A stretch of 44,269 bases of DNA from Oscillospiraceae bacterium (GTDB taxonomy: Bacteria; Bacillota; Clostridia; Oscillospirales; QAMX01), in NCBI GenBank assembly GCA_015067705.1, contig SVLW01000014.1, positions 1 to 44,269 of the forward strand, written 5' to 3'. The notes beneath the pieces are model-generated. The model ran no database searches and was not told the DNA's origin. It saw only the letters and a list, made by a program, of their open reading frames with translations. Shown in pieces: positions 7,693 to 19,192 of this stretch. Position numbers and translations under genes: made by a program. Position 1 is the first letter of the stretch. Each line of letters begins with the position of its first letter.

Positions 7693-10125
7693 TTACTTCT
7701 TCAAAATCAGCACGGACAGAGAATTTGCGGGGGCGTGGTAGACGAAGTCTTTTGCGGCGCCCTCGGCCTGGAACTCGGTGTCGGTGATGTGTTCGGGATC
7801 GGTGATGGTGTTCTCGGCCAGGGCATCGCCGGAGAGACGCTTCACGGTGTAGGCGGACTGCACCTTCACATCGAGATGGATGGCGATATCGTCGGCCTTG
7901 TCCAGGAAGTTCACGATCTTTACGATCACCGTGTCATCGGTGGTGTCGGCCACGGCCTCCACTGCCGGATAGTGCGGCAGATCAGCGGTGACGACCAGTG
8001 CGCCGTCGATATAGCCGCGGAAGCCGCCCTCATAGGTCTCCACCCGGAAGTCATGCCATCCCTCGGCCAGCGCCAGCTCGGTCTTTTCGCTGAGGAGATC
8101 GGACTTAAATCCCCGGGAGGTCTGGGCCCAGGTGCCGGAGGACGTGATCTTCCAGTCAAAGCCGTGGGCATTGCGGCTGGTCCATTCTTCCATACCGTGA
8201 TTGTTGACAAATGCCTGGATATCCAGCTCGTCCTTGAAATAGACAGCGATCTCAAAATCGGAGGAGGCAAGGCATTCCTCGCCGAAGGTCATGGCGGTCA
8301 TCGTGGGGGACGGGAGATTCAGAGACGGACCCATCAGCGGGCGATTGTCCGGCTCCTGCGGAACGGTGGTGTAAACGCCATCAGCTTCGGTCACAGTACC
8401 GCGCAGCATATGGCTCACGCCCACCGCCGCGCCGTTTACCTTGGCACCGCGGAAGGAGAAGGCGTCGTCCGCCGTGACGGAGAAGATACCGGCGGAGGGC
8501 TTATAATGGATGCTGGTGTCCACATCGGCATCCACGAACTGCTCGCCGCGGTTTGCACCCATGAGTTTCAGCATATAATAGGAGGGGATGCCATAGCTCT
8601 TCGCCGGATCAAAGACGATGAGATTGGGATACCACTTATAATAGCTGACGTTTTCAAAGAGCGGGGCATAGCAGGCCAGACGGCAGATGTCCTGATTCTT
8701 CTCAAGACCCATCCAGAACATGGCCTCGCCCAGTGCGCCGCGCAGCGTAGCGGGCTGGCCCTGGGTAACGGCGGCTTCGCCGATGAACACGCCGGGACCG
8801 GGGCGCTTGTAGGTATCATAGCGATGGACGTTCTCTGCAAAGAACTCCGGCGTGGAATAGAAGTGCTCGTCCACGATCTCAGAGGGCAGCCCCTTTTCCT
8901 CCACATGGAGGCAGGTGAGGAAGGTGATATCCGGATACCGGGACTTCAGCTCCTGGTACATCCATGCATAATAGTCATAATACTCGGGACAATAGGACTC
9001 GTTGCCGATCTCCACGAAGTCCAGGCCAAAGGGCTCCGGATGGCCGGCGGCTGCACGCATATCGCCGTACTTGGTGCCGGTGGGGGCGATGGCGTATTCG
9101 ATAGCAGCAATGGCCTCATCCAGGATCTGCTGCTTTTCCTCGCCCTCAAAGAACTGCACAATGGTGAAAATATCGCCGATGCCGCAGTTCACCACATAGA
9201 GCTTCTTCATGTCGAGATCTTCGCAGAGCTGTAAAAACTCGTGATAGCCAAAGCCGTTGGAGGTGCGGTAGTTCCACATATTCCAGAAGGAGGGACGCTC
9301 CCACACCGGGCCGGTGATCCGGGAGAAGAAGGGGATCGTAGCGAAGTTAAAGCCCTCCACAAAGCCGCCGCCGGGATAGCGGCAGAAGCCCGGCTTCAAT
9401 GCTGCCAGCTTCTCCACCAGATCGCGGCGGAGACCGTGGCCGTTATAGGTATCGGCGGGCATCAGGGAGACAAAGCCCAGATGCAGGCCGCAGGCCTCGT
9501 CGGCCTCGATATAAAAGAGTGCCTTCTCATCGTCGCCGGCACTGACCAGCGTGCAGTCATAACGGGCATAGCCGTTTGCCTTCACGTCAAAGGAATAGGC
9601 GGCATAGGTCTCGCCGTCCCGGGAGGCAAGGCGCACACGGATGCGGGCGTTTTTATCGGCATAGGCAAACATATAGAAGGGATAGGCCTCGCCCTTCTTT
9701 ACGTTCATACCCTGATAACCCACGTTATGGATGCTGCCGCCGGGGGCGAACTTCACAGAAAGCGCGGCCTCGCGGTTTTTGTTCAGCACGTTTTCACAGT
9801 CCAGCTCCATCTCCGCGTCCTTGGCGTACCAGCCGGGGATGGGGGTGTACTCGATCCCGTTGGGCTCCAGAAAACGGGTGAGACCTTCGCCGTGGTTGAA
9901 CTCACTGCGATAACCGGTCACCTTTTCCACCAGATACTGGGTGCCGTTTTCCTCAATGAGATCGCAGTTTGCGGGGGTCATGGAATCCTCAAAAGAGCGG
10001 TTGCGCAGCATCTCGGGATACATACCGGAGTCGCTGCAGCGGTTTAAGTCCTCATAGAAAATGCCGTAAAGCGATTTCGTCACCGGGAATTTGGGAGACC
10101 CGGTGGTGATTTTGATATTGGTCAT
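7693..10125 (-). CDS. Alpha-L-arabinofuranosidase, GH51, large multidomain type
   Basis: 810 residues from the ATG at 10125, chosen because AGAAAGGATG lies just upstream and the family's N-terminus (KITTGSPKFPVTKSLYGIFY) begins there; the frame stays open to 10431, but that stretch holds the promoter. Removes alpha-L-arabinofuranosyl side groups from arabinoxylan or arabinan oligosaccharides. Carbohydrate-binding-like sandwich about 30-200, TIM barrel with acid/base in EIGNES (Glu376) and nucleophile in VFIGEA (Glu450), then a laminin-G/concanavalin-like insert and the arabinofuranosidase C-terminal sandwich. About 300 residues longer than the second GH51 enzyme at 11292-12794, so they belong to different subgroups. 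No signal peptide. Own promoter and terminator. Confidence 0.88.
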   Translation of the reverse strand: MTNIKITTGSPKFPVTKSLYGIFYEDLNRCSDSGMYPEMLRNRSFEDSMTPANCDLIEENGTQYLVEKVTGYRSEFNHGEGLTRFLEPNGIEYTPIPGWYAKDAEMELDCENVLNKNREAALSVKFAPGGSIHNVGYQGMNVKKGEAYPFYMFAYADKNARIRVRLASRDGETYAAYSFDVKANGYARYDCTLVSAGDDEKALFYIEADEACGLHLGFVSLMPADTYNGHGLRRDLVEKLAALKPGFCRYPGGGFVEGFNFATIPFFSRITGPVWERPSFWNMWNYRTSNGFGYHEFLQLCEDLDMKKLYVVNCGIGDIFTIVQFFEGEEKQQILDEAIAAIEYAIAPTGTKYGDMRAAAGHPEPFGLDFVEIGNESYCPEYYDYYAWMYQELKSRYPDITFLTCLHVEEKGLPSEIVDEHFYSTPEFFAENVHRYDTYKRPGPGVFIGEAAVTQGQPATLRGALGEAMFWMGLEKNQDICRLACYAPLFENVSYYKWYPNLIVFDPAKSYGIPSYYMLKLMGANRGEQFVDADVDTSIHYKPSAGIFSVTADDAFSFRGAKVNGAAVGVSHMLRGTVTEADGVYTTVPQEPDNRPLMGPSLNLPSPTMTAMTFGEECLASSDFEIAVYFKDELDIQAFVNNHGMEEWTSRNAHGFDWKITSSGTWAQTSRGFKSDLLSEKTELALAEGWHDFRVETYEGGFRGYIDGALVVTADLPHYPAVEAVADTTDDTVIVKIVNFLDKADDIAIHLDVKVQSAYTVKRLSGDALAENTITDPEHITDTEFQAEGAAKDFVYHAPANSLSVLILKK

Positions 10126-10165
10126 AAGGGGACATCCTTTCTCTATTGTTATGATGACTGTACCC

Positions 10166-10194
10166 ATTATAACAAAGAGTTTCAGGATACACAA
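10166..10194 (-). promoter_or_regulatory. Promoter of the large GH51 gene
   Basis: Minus strand TATAAT (10166-10171) with a weak -35 TTGTGT (10189-10194) and a 17-bp spacer, 40 bp from the ATG. Divergent from the lipid-kinase promoter. Confidence 0.65.
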
Positions 10195-10254
10195 GATGCG
10201 TTTGGACAGATTCGACGAAAAAAGAAGACGTGGAAATTGTTTACAGACCGCCGC

Positions 10255-10283
10255 TTGATTTGCCTGACGCGGCGGGGTATGAT
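10255..10283 (+). promoter_or_regulatory. Promoter of the lipid kinase gene
   Basis: TTGATT (10255-10260), 17-bp spacer, TATGAT (10278-10283). The predicted 5' UTR contains the inverted repeat TGGTTC/GAACCA (10298-10303 with 10310-10315), which could be an operator or a small hairpin. Confidence 0.6.
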
Positions 10284-10345
10284 AACGAAGAACAAAATGG
10301 TTCGCGCAAGAACCAAAATAATCCCAGAAAGCGAATGATCGATCC

Positions 10346-11227
10346 ATGAAGCAGCTCCTTTTAGTGCTCAATCCCACCTCCGGAACCAAAAAAGCCGCCA
10401 AAAATCTCCCGGAGATCATCTCCGTGTTCAATCGGGCGGACTATGATGTGCACGTCTATATCACCACCTGTCAGGGGGACGGCACGGCGGCGGTGCGCCG
10501 CTTTGCCCGGAATATGGATCTGTTGGTCTGCTGCGGCGGCGACGGCACATTAAACGAGATCGTCACCGGCCTCATCGAAGAGGATCTCTATGTCCCAGTG
10601 GGATATATCCCCTCCGGCTCCACCAACGATTTCGCCAATTCCCTGCATCTCTCCGCCAATGTGGTCGATGCGGCGGAGCAGATCGTGCGGGGGACGGCGT
10701 ATCCCTATGATGTGGGCCGCTTTGGCACCCGCTTTTTCACCTATGTGGCCTCCTTCGGCGCCTTCACCCGGGCCAGTTATCAGACGCCCCAGAGCATCAA
10801 AAACGCCCTGGGCCACACCGCCTATCTTCTGGAAGGCATTCAGGAGCTCTCCTCCATCCGGAAGGAGCATATCCGCATCGAGCTGGACGGCGAGATCCTG
10901 GAGGATGATTACCTCTTCGGGGCCATCTGCAATTCCACCAGTATCGGCGGAATTCTGACGCTGCCGCCCCGGGTGGTGGATATGAGCGACGGCAAGTTCG
11001 AGCTGGTGCTCTTACGCACGCCCCGGGATCTGCAGGAGCTTCACGACTGCGTGCTGGCCCTGCGGAACCAGACCTATGACTGCGGAATGCTCACCTTCCG
11101 CAAGGCCGATGTGGTGCGGGTCTGGGCGGATCCGGAGATGACCTGGTCCTTGGACGGCGAGCGGGCAGAGGGCAGCGCCCTCACCACCATCGAAAACATC
11201 CACCGCCGGATCACCTTGCTGCACTAA
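10346..11227 (+). CDS. Diacylglycerol kinase-family lipid kinase (DagK/YegS-like)
   Basis: 293 residues, normal for the soluble DAGK_cat family. Phosphorylates diacylglycerol or a related lipid using ATP, recycling lipid headgroup-turnover products. N-terminal LVLNPTSGTKKA, nucleotide-binding GGDGTLNE (GGDGT at 64-68) and PSGSTNDFANSL are the family signatures; the C-terminal beta-sandwich begins near TYVASFGAFT. DAGK enzymes usually have P-L/A-G-T-x-N-D-F in the second motif; Ser replaces Thr in GSTNDF, which I believe is a tolerated clostridial variant. It stands alone between two divergently and convergently placed GH51 genes and has its own promoter and terminator. Confidence 0.9.
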   Translation: MKQLLLVLNPTSGTKKAAKNLPEIISVFNRADYDVHVYITTCQGDGTAAVRRFARNMDLLVCCGGDGTLNEIVTGLIEEDLYVPVGYIPSGSTNDFANSLHLSANVVDAAEQIVRGTAYPYDVGRFGTRFFTYVASFGAFTRASYQTPQSIKNALGHTAYLLEGIQELSSIRKEHIRIELDGEILEDDYLFGAICNSTSIGGILTLPPRVVDMSDGKFELVLLRTPRDLQELHDCVLALRNQTYDCGMLTFRKADVVRVWADPEMTWSLDGERAEGSALTTIENIHRRITLLH

Positions 11228-11239
11228 TATAAGAAAAAA

Positions 11240-11276
11240 GCCCCGGTATGCAGAACTTTTTTCTGCATACCGGGGC
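11240..11276. terminator. Bidirectional terminator between lipid kinase and abfA
   Basis: 16-bp perfect stem (11240-11255 with 11261-11276) with A-rich flank on the left and TTT on the right, between convergent genes. Confidence 0.9.
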
Positions 11277-11291
11277 TTTGTGATGCGGAAA

Positions 11292-14247
<2,956 letters not shown>

Positions 14248-14251
<4 letters not shown>

Positions 14252-15606
14252 TGTAAAATATCCTTCAATTCCTGAATGTTGCCGTCACGCGCCACAATGA
14301 TGACCCGGTCGCCCAGCTTGATCATATCATTACCGCCGGGGACGATCACGTTGCCGCCGCGCAGGATGCAGGCGATCAGCACGTCGTCACGGGTGCGGAG
14401 ATATTTTAAGGGGATATCCACATAGAGCGCCACGGAATTGATGGAGAACTCCATGGCCTCCACGTGGCCGTCCACCATCTTGTGCAGAGACTCAATGGTG
14501 TTGCTGTCATAGGAGTTCTGCATGGCGCGGACAAAGCGCGTGATCTGGTTTGAAGTGGTGCGATAGGGGGAGATGACGCTGCCGATACCGGTGCCTTCAA
14601 AAATCTCCGGGAATTTGATGTGGTCGATTTTGGTGAGCACCTTATCAACGCCCCGGGCGGCGGCGTACATGGAGAGGATGATGTTCTGTTCGTCCAGTCC
14701 CGTCAGCGCCACAAAGGCGTCCATCTGATCAATGTCCTCTTCGTTCAGAAGATCCCGGTCAGAGCTGTCGCCCTGGATCACCGTGGCTTCGGGCAGGGAC
14801 TCACAGAGGATGCGGCAGCGCTCGGGATCCTGCTCGATGATGGTGACGTCCATATCAAGATCCAGAAGCTGGCGCGCCAGGAAATTGGTGATGCGGCCGC
14901 CGCCGGCGATCATCACCCGGCGGATCTCATGCTGGACAATGCCCAGCCGCTTGAAAAGCGAGGAGGTGTGGGCCGCAGAGGCGGTGAAGTGGATGCGGTC
15001 GCCCTCCCGCAGCACAAAGCTGCCGGTGGGGATGTGGACGTCGCCGTTGCGGTTCACGGCACAGACCAGAAATTTTTCTGTGAACAGGCCGCCAATCTCT
15101 GACAGGCTTTTTCCCGCCAGCGGGTTATCCTTTTGTAACAGGAGCTCAATGAGCTCCACCCGGCCCTGGGCAAAGAGATCGATGTTCAGTGCGGAGGGCA
15201 GGCGCAGATTCCGGGCGATTTCCCGGGCGGCGGAGCGCTCCGGATTCACCACCATGGAGAGCCCCAGATCCTCCCGCATGATCTGCATTTGTTTTGCGTA
15301 TTCGGGATTTCGCACCCGGGCGATGGTGCTGCGTGCGCCCAGCTTTCGGGCCATGAAGCAGCAGAGAATATTGAGCTCATCGGAAGACGTGGCGGCGATC
15401 ACCAGATCGGAGCGGCTGACGCCTGCCTCCATCAAAACGTCATAGCTGGCGCCGTTGCCCTGGATGCCGATGACGTCGTGTACGTTCACCGACTGGTTCA
15501 GAACGGTGCTTTTATGATCGATCACGGTAATATCGTGACCTTCCCGGCTTAACTGGTTCATCAGGGCAGAGCCCATTTTTCCGTCGCCGACGATGATAAT
15601 TCGCAT
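14248..15606 (-). CDS. trkA: Trk potassium transport regulatory subunit TrkA
   Basis: 452 residues with two RCK_N/RCK_C repeats, the full-length duplicated form. First Rossmann motif VGDGKMGSALMNQL at the N-terminus with acidic end ITVIDH; second near residue 230, IAGGGRITNFLARQL with VTIIEQDPER. The ring binds NAD(H)/ATP and gates TrkH at the inner face of the membrane. First gene of trkA-trkH-abfA, with a promoter at 15676-15703. The leader of about 60 nt is too short for, and shows no motif of, a c-di-AMP (ydaO) riboswitch, which often precedes K+ transport genes. Confidence 0.94.
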
Positions 15607-15675
15607 ATTGAAAGACTCCTGACATAGGGACCCCTGCTTTGACAGGGAATTCGAACCCTTAATGCATACTCATTT

Positions 15676-15703
15676 ATTATATCACAACCGTATCTATTTG
15701 CAA
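15676..15703 (-). promoter_or_regulatory. Promoter of trkA-trkH-abfA
   Basis: Minus strand TTGCAA (15698-15703), 16-bp spacer, TATAAT (15676-15681); start codon about 70 bp downstream. Confidence 0.7.
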
Positions 15704-15782
15704 CCGGAACGCCTGCTATTTTTTCATAATACCCGAAAACACGGCATAGAGTATACTATCGCAAAGGATGGAGGAATGAAAC

Positions 15783-16745
15783 TTGCAGCATGTGTATGGA
15801 AGAAGAGTAGTGCACCGCAGACGGGGCGGTGTTCGTTTGCTGCTCCTTTTGGGGCTGATCGCGGCGGTGCTGGTGGGGCGGCAGGCATTGCCTGCGGCGT
15901 ATCGGGAAGCGCTGCTTTTGGGCGGGAACAGCGAGATCAGTTGTCGGGAGTTTTTAGAGGCGGTGGGTGCGGCCTTTTCCTCCCGGGAGGCACGGGAAAT
16001 GCTGTGGGAGAAGGGCGTTTTAGAGGTGTTCGGCCTGCGGCGGGAGGAGGCCGAAGAAGCCGCCGTGGAAGCCGTGCCGGAGTCCGATGCCGCCGCCGCA
16101 TCCGCGATCCTGGGGCGGGATCTTCTGGAATATCCCGTGATCCCTGTGGTGCAGACCGGAGAATCCCGGGAGGACACGGCCCTTCCCGCGCCGCCGGAGA
16201 CGGCATCCGACCCGGTTCAGGAGCAGGAAGCGCCGCCCGCGGAGGAAGCCCCGGCGGAACCGGCGCCCGACCCGGCGCCGGAATCCCCCCGCACCGATGA
16301 GCAGGGACGAGTCCTGCCGGATATTGTGAGCATGGAGCCCACGGCCCTGACCCTCTCCACCGTTACGCCGGTGTACGGCGTGCTGACCTCCGGTTTCGGC
16401 TATCGAGATCATCCCATCGATGGGGAGTTCAAGTTCCATTACGGCGTGGATCTGGCCGCCCCCACCGGCACCGAAGTAGGCAGCTTTGCAGCCGGCACCG
16501 TGAGCTTTGCCGGCTGGGGCGAGATCAACGGCTATTACATCCGCGTGGAGCACGAGAACGGCGTCGAGACCCTCTATGCCCATCTCTCGGAGATCCTGGT
16601 CTCCAAGGGCGACCGGGTGGACGCCGGGGAAACCATCGGCCTCGTCGGCGAAACCGGCGAAGCCTCCGGCCCCCATCTGCATTTTCAGGTGTACGTAGAC
16701 GGAATTTTGGTGGATCCGCTGCAGTATGTGGAGTATATGGTGTGA
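15783..16745 (+). CDS. Membrane-anchored M23 (LytM) zinc peptidase, possibly SpoIIQ-like
   Basis: 320 residues from a TTG at 15783 with GGAGG eight bases upstream; a nearer ATG (15776) is out of frame. A basic N-terminus (RRRGGVR) precedes one hydrophobic segment (LLLLLGLIAAVLVG), so it is a single-pass or signal-anchored protein facing out. Residues ~110-180 are acidic and Ala/Pro-rich, a wall-spanning linker. The C-terminal LytM domain keeps the zinc ligands HYGVD (His219, Asp223) and HLHF (His298, His300), so it should be an active peptidoglycan endopeptidase. In a spore former this layout resembles SpoIIQ of the mother-cell/forespore channel, but no sporulation neighbour adjoins it; a general cell-wall hydrolase is the alternative. 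Confidence 0.82.
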   Translation: MQHVYGRRVVHRRRGGVRLLLLLGLIAAVLVGRQALPAAYREALLLGGNSEISCREFLEAVGAAFSSREAREMLWEKGVLEVFGLRREEAEEAAVEAVPESDAAAASAILGRDLLEYPVIPVVQTGESREDTALPAPPETASDPVQEQEAPPAEEAPAEPAPDPAPESPRTDEQGRVLPDIVSMEPTALTLSTVTPVYGVLTSGFGYRDHPIDGEFKFHYGVDLAAPTGTEVGSFAAGTVSFAGWGEINGYYIRVEHENGVETLYAHLSEILVSKGDRVDAGETIGLVGETGEASGPHLHFQVYVDGILVDPLQYVEYMV

Positions 16746-16760
16746 AAAACCCGGAAGGGC

Positions 16761-16796
16761 AAAAAAGAAGGCATCTCCGGATGCCTTCTTTTTTTT
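16761..16796. terminator. Bidirectional terminator after the M23 peptidase
   Basis: Stem AAGAAGGCAT/ATGCCTTCTT extended by A and T runs on both sides (16761-16774 with 16781-16794), loop CTCCGG. It overlaps the end of the convergent nucleotidyltransferase gene. Confidence 0.88.
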
Positions 16797-17880
16797 ATGC
16801 TCTCGCTGCGAACGCTTCAAAGCTGTCGTACTGATGCAGTATCCCGCCACCGGAAGCAATCAGATCGGTCAATGCCGTTTCGATCTCACGGGCGCGAGCT
16901 GCCAGCTGAGGCAGATCCCGGGGATTGTAGACCTCCAGTAACTGACAGGGCGGGAAGCCCAGCTCGTTTGCCTCCACGTTCAGTGCGTAATCCAGGCACA
17001 CTGCCGAGATATAGGCCAGCACCGCATTCCCCGTCTCACAGCAGACGTAGATTTTGTTGAAGGTGGAGGAAATCTCCTCGTAATGCTCCGCCAGCGCCTG
17101 CGCCTGCAGCGCAGGTGTAGCAGGGGTGGGTTCCTCGTCCCCCTCAGGGATCTCTTCCGGGAAGCCGAAGTACGCGCAGGCCGCCCGGTATAGCGCCAGC
17201 GCATTTTCGCGGAAGTCCTCGTCCGATTCCGCCAGCATCACTGCTTCGTACCCACGGAGGAGTTCGCTCGGCACTCCGGGGAAACGAGTGGTGAGATCCT
17301 GATGCTGCCGTTTCAGGCCGAAGTGGTAATAGTCCTGGTGCCAGCTGGCAACCGCGTCCGCCACCCACATGGCGATCCAGCCGGCAAGTGCCCGGATTCT
17401 GCCGGATGTTTCGGCCTTCATAAGATCGCCGCACAGGGTGGCCGCCTTCTGCATGGTGCCACGGGCAATACCGCGGCAGTAGGACTCGTCCGCCAGATGC
17501 GCCTGCAGGCGCTGCTGCAGCGCATGGAAGTGCCGGAGATCTTCGTCGCTGCGGGCATAGAGAATCTGCGCCTCGCCAATGAGCGGCGTCAGGGTCTCCT
17601 GCAGGTCGGCGATACCCCCCGCCCGCTCCCAGGAGATGGGGAACACGTCATACCCCACACCCTCGAGGATAAAGCCCTGCGCAAATTCGTATGCGCGCTC
17701 GTTTGCGGGAATGAAGTAACAGTCCACGTCGGAGAGATGGTGGTCGGTACCGTTCACATGAGAACCGTAGAGCACCACCAGGCTCACGTCCTGGGGATAC
17801 TGCGTCTCCACCGTTCGACGGATCCAGTCAATGATTTTCGTATTCAGTGCTCTGCGATATTCAATCGTTTTCGGATACAT
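16795..17880 (-). CDS. Nucleotidyltransferase-domain protein of unknown substrate
   Basis: 361 residues from the ATG at 17880, which has AGGAGG nine bases upstream; an ATG at 17904 lacks this spacing. N-terminal pol-beta-type nucleotidyltransferase fold: LYGSHVNGT (Gly39-Ser40) followed by the metal-binding pair in LSDVDCYF (Asp51, Asp53). The remaining ~290 residues are largely helical and match no family I recognise; a proline/acidic break (PEGDEEPTPATPA) divides them near residue 245. Proteins of this kind adenylylate small molecules (aminoglycoside/lincosamide type), proteins or tRNA. It overlaps the upstream membrane-protein gene by 20 bases, so the two probably form a unit. Confidence 0.7.
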   Translation of the reverse strand: MYPKTIEYRRALNTKIIDWIRRTVETQYPQDVSLVVLYGSHVNGTDHHLSDVDCYFIPANERAYEFAQGFILEGVGYDVFPISWERAGGIADLQETLTPLIGEAQILYARSDEDLRHFHALQQRLQAHLADESYCRGIARGTMQKAATLCGDLMKAETSGRIRALAGWIAMWVADAVASWHQDYYHFGLKRQHQDLTTRFPGVPSELLRGYEAVMLAESDEDFRENALALYRAACAYFGFPEEIPEGDEEPTPATPALQAQALAEHYEEISSTFNKIYVCCETGNAVLAYISAVCLDYALNVEANELGFPPCQLLEVYNPRDLPQLAARAREIETALTDLIASGGGILHQYDSFEAFAARA

Positions 17881-18565
17881 GTTCGTTTGCCTCCTGTGTT
17901 TCATCGTTTCCGACAGGGGCAGGCGCCGCGCTCTCCCGTAGGGCGAAGAGCAGCATCAGGAAGGTCAGGGCCGTGAGGATTCCCTCCGCTACACCGAAAA
18001 GAAAACCGCCAATGCCGGAATAGGACAGGATCACCACCCAAAGACGGAAGTATCCGTCTCCGGTGAGCATCAGTCCCGCGATCAGGGACAACAGCGTCAT
18101 CACGCTCTGCAGCGCATGAGCCACCGCGGCGATGATGCCGCAGGTCTTCAGTTCCCGGCTGCGCACCGCACAGGCAAGAAGCACAAGGCCGGTGGTGGTG
18201 ACGAAAAGCTCCGCCGCGGTGAAGCAGAGACTCATGATCATGCCCTCACCTTCGCCGGTGAAAAGCGGGACCAGAAGATAGGGAAGGGTCACAAGTCCTC
18301 GCCCCAGCGCCAGCACGACAAATGCCCGACGGCATGCGCCCGTCACCTGCGGAATCACCAAGAGAAAGAGCACCAGCGGCAGCGCCGCAAAGAGCAGCGT
18401 GGAGAGCAGAGACTGTACCTCCAGATAGCGAATCGCGATTTCAGGCGTACCGAAGTTGCTGATGAGTATATTGATGCCGCGGGAGCCCAGATCAAAGAGA
18501 CTGCTCGCGGCATACACCACGATCAGCGTGATCAAAAGCCCGCGCAGGGATTTACGGTTTGTCAT
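17861..18565 (-). CDS. Polytopic membrane protein of unknown function
   Basis: 234 residues from the ATG at 18565 (AGGAGG seven bases upstream). About seven hydrophobic segments separated by short loops, for example LLITLIVVYAASSLFDLGS, LLFAALPLVLFLLVIP and ILTALTFLMLLFALRE, and a short acidic cytoplasmic tail (EANEHVSEND). I do not recognise the family; general size and layout recall DUF4386-type proteins but no signature confirms it. Its 3' end overlaps the nucleotidyltransferase gene by 20 bases. It starts just downstream of the terminator of the nusA operon and has no obvious promoter, so it may depend on read-through. Confidence 0.65.
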   Translation of the reverse strand: MTNRKSLRGLLITLIVVYAASSLFDLGSRGINILISNFGTPEIAIRYLEVQSLLSTLLFAALPLVLFLLVIPQVTGACRRAFVVLALGRGLVTLPYLLVPLFTGEGEGMIMSLCFTAAELFVTTTGLVLLACAVRSRELKTCGIIAAVAHALQSVMTLLSLIAGLMLTGDGYFRLWVVILSYSGIGGFLFGVAEGILTALTFLMLLFALRESAAPAPVGNDETQEANEHVSEND

Positions 18566-18586
18566 ATGTTTCCTCCTAAGAGAAAA

Positions 18587-18615
18587 ATTGCCGCCCGAAG
18601 AAAACGGGCGGCAAT
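18587..18615 (-). terminator. Terminator at the end of the nusA operon
   Basis: 11-bp stem ATTGCCGCCCG/CGGGCGGCAAT (18587-18597 with 18605-18615) followed on the minus strand by TTTTTCT, immediately after the SGNH hydrolase gene. Confidence 0.88.
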
Positions 18616-18621
18616 CGAAAA

Positions 18622-19170
18622 TCAATCGAGATAGGCTTCAATGCCCTCTGCCACAAGCTTTGCCGCCAGATCTGCGCCTTCCGGAGTCAGATGGATCTTG
18701 TCCGGACCGATCATGGAGTCCATCTTGTCGACAAAAGGCGTATAGAGGTCAACAACCGGCAGGTCGTACTGCTCTGCCACGCGGCGCAGCGCGGCATTGT
18801 AGTTTTCGACGCGCTCGTTGGGGCCGGCAAGCCAGGGCGTGGTGAGCACAAAGACAATCTTCAGTTCCGGGGAAACCAGCTGGCGCAGGACGCGCACCAT
18901 GCGGCCCATGTCGCGCTCATACTCCTCGATGGGGGTATAGCTGGTGCCCTCGTCATAGTTATCGCCGATGTCCCAGAAACCACAGTTCACCGTCACCACA
19001 TCCGGATCCGGCATCTGCGGCAGCCAGAAACGCAGGGAGTTCAGCGTATAGTCGGACCAGCGGCCGTTCTCCGCAGGGCCATACACATTGGCGCGGCCTT
19101 TTAAGAGCGCCTTTACCCGGGGCTGGTACATCATGCGAATGGAATCACCCAAAAGCAGAACGTTTTTCAT
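18622..19170 (-). CDS. SGNH/GDSL-family hydrolase (esterase or lipase)
   Basis: 182 residues, short single-domain SGNH fold. Nucleophile in LLLGDSI (Ser10), Gly/Asn oxyanion-region residues in AENGRW and NCGFWD (the latter in place of the usual GxND), and the catalytic pair in PDKIHLTPEG (Asp157, His160). No signal peptide, so cytosolic. It probably removes acyl or acetyl groups from a carbohydrate or small molecule; with four glycosidases near by, sugar deacetylation is plausible but unproven. The ATG follows GGAGGTGTCCCT. Placed 22 bp downstream of rbfA::nrnA and directly before the operon terminator, it appears to be the last gene of the nusA operon, which is an unusual companion. Confidence 0.82.
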   Translation of the reverse strand: MKNVLLLGDSIRMMYQPRVKALLKGRANVYGPAENGRWSDYTLNSLRFWLPQMPDPDVVTVNCGFWDIGDNYDEGTSYTPIEEYERDMGRMVRVLRQLVSPELKIVFVLTTPWLAGPNERVENYNAALRRVAEQYDLPVVDLYTPFVDKMDSMIGPDKIHLTPEGADLAAKLVAEGIEAYLD

Positions 19171-19192
19171 AGGGACACCTCCAATAATCTAT

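Noticed and set aside
10126-10431. N-terminal extension of the large GH51 enzyme
   Set aside because: The frame is open, but the region contains the -10/-35 and a ribosome-binding site for the ATG at 10125; the extension matches no GH51 sequence.
15610-15675. A T-arm-like sequence (GGTTCGAATTCC on the minus strand) in the trkA leader, resembling a tRNA fragment
   Set aside because: The stem has a mismatch, there is no acceptor strand, anticodon arm or CCA in register, and it lies inside the short 5' UTR of trkA.
15607-15675. Possible c-di-AMP (ydaO) riboswitch before the Trk operon
   Set aside because: The leader is only about 60 nt and lacks the conserved ydaO motifs.
15662-16300. Open frame in another plus-strand phase over the M23 gene, starting at a better-looking ATG (15776)
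   Set aside because: The M23 frame carries a signal anchor and intact zinc ligands, and the other frame has only low-complexity Gly/Arg sequence.
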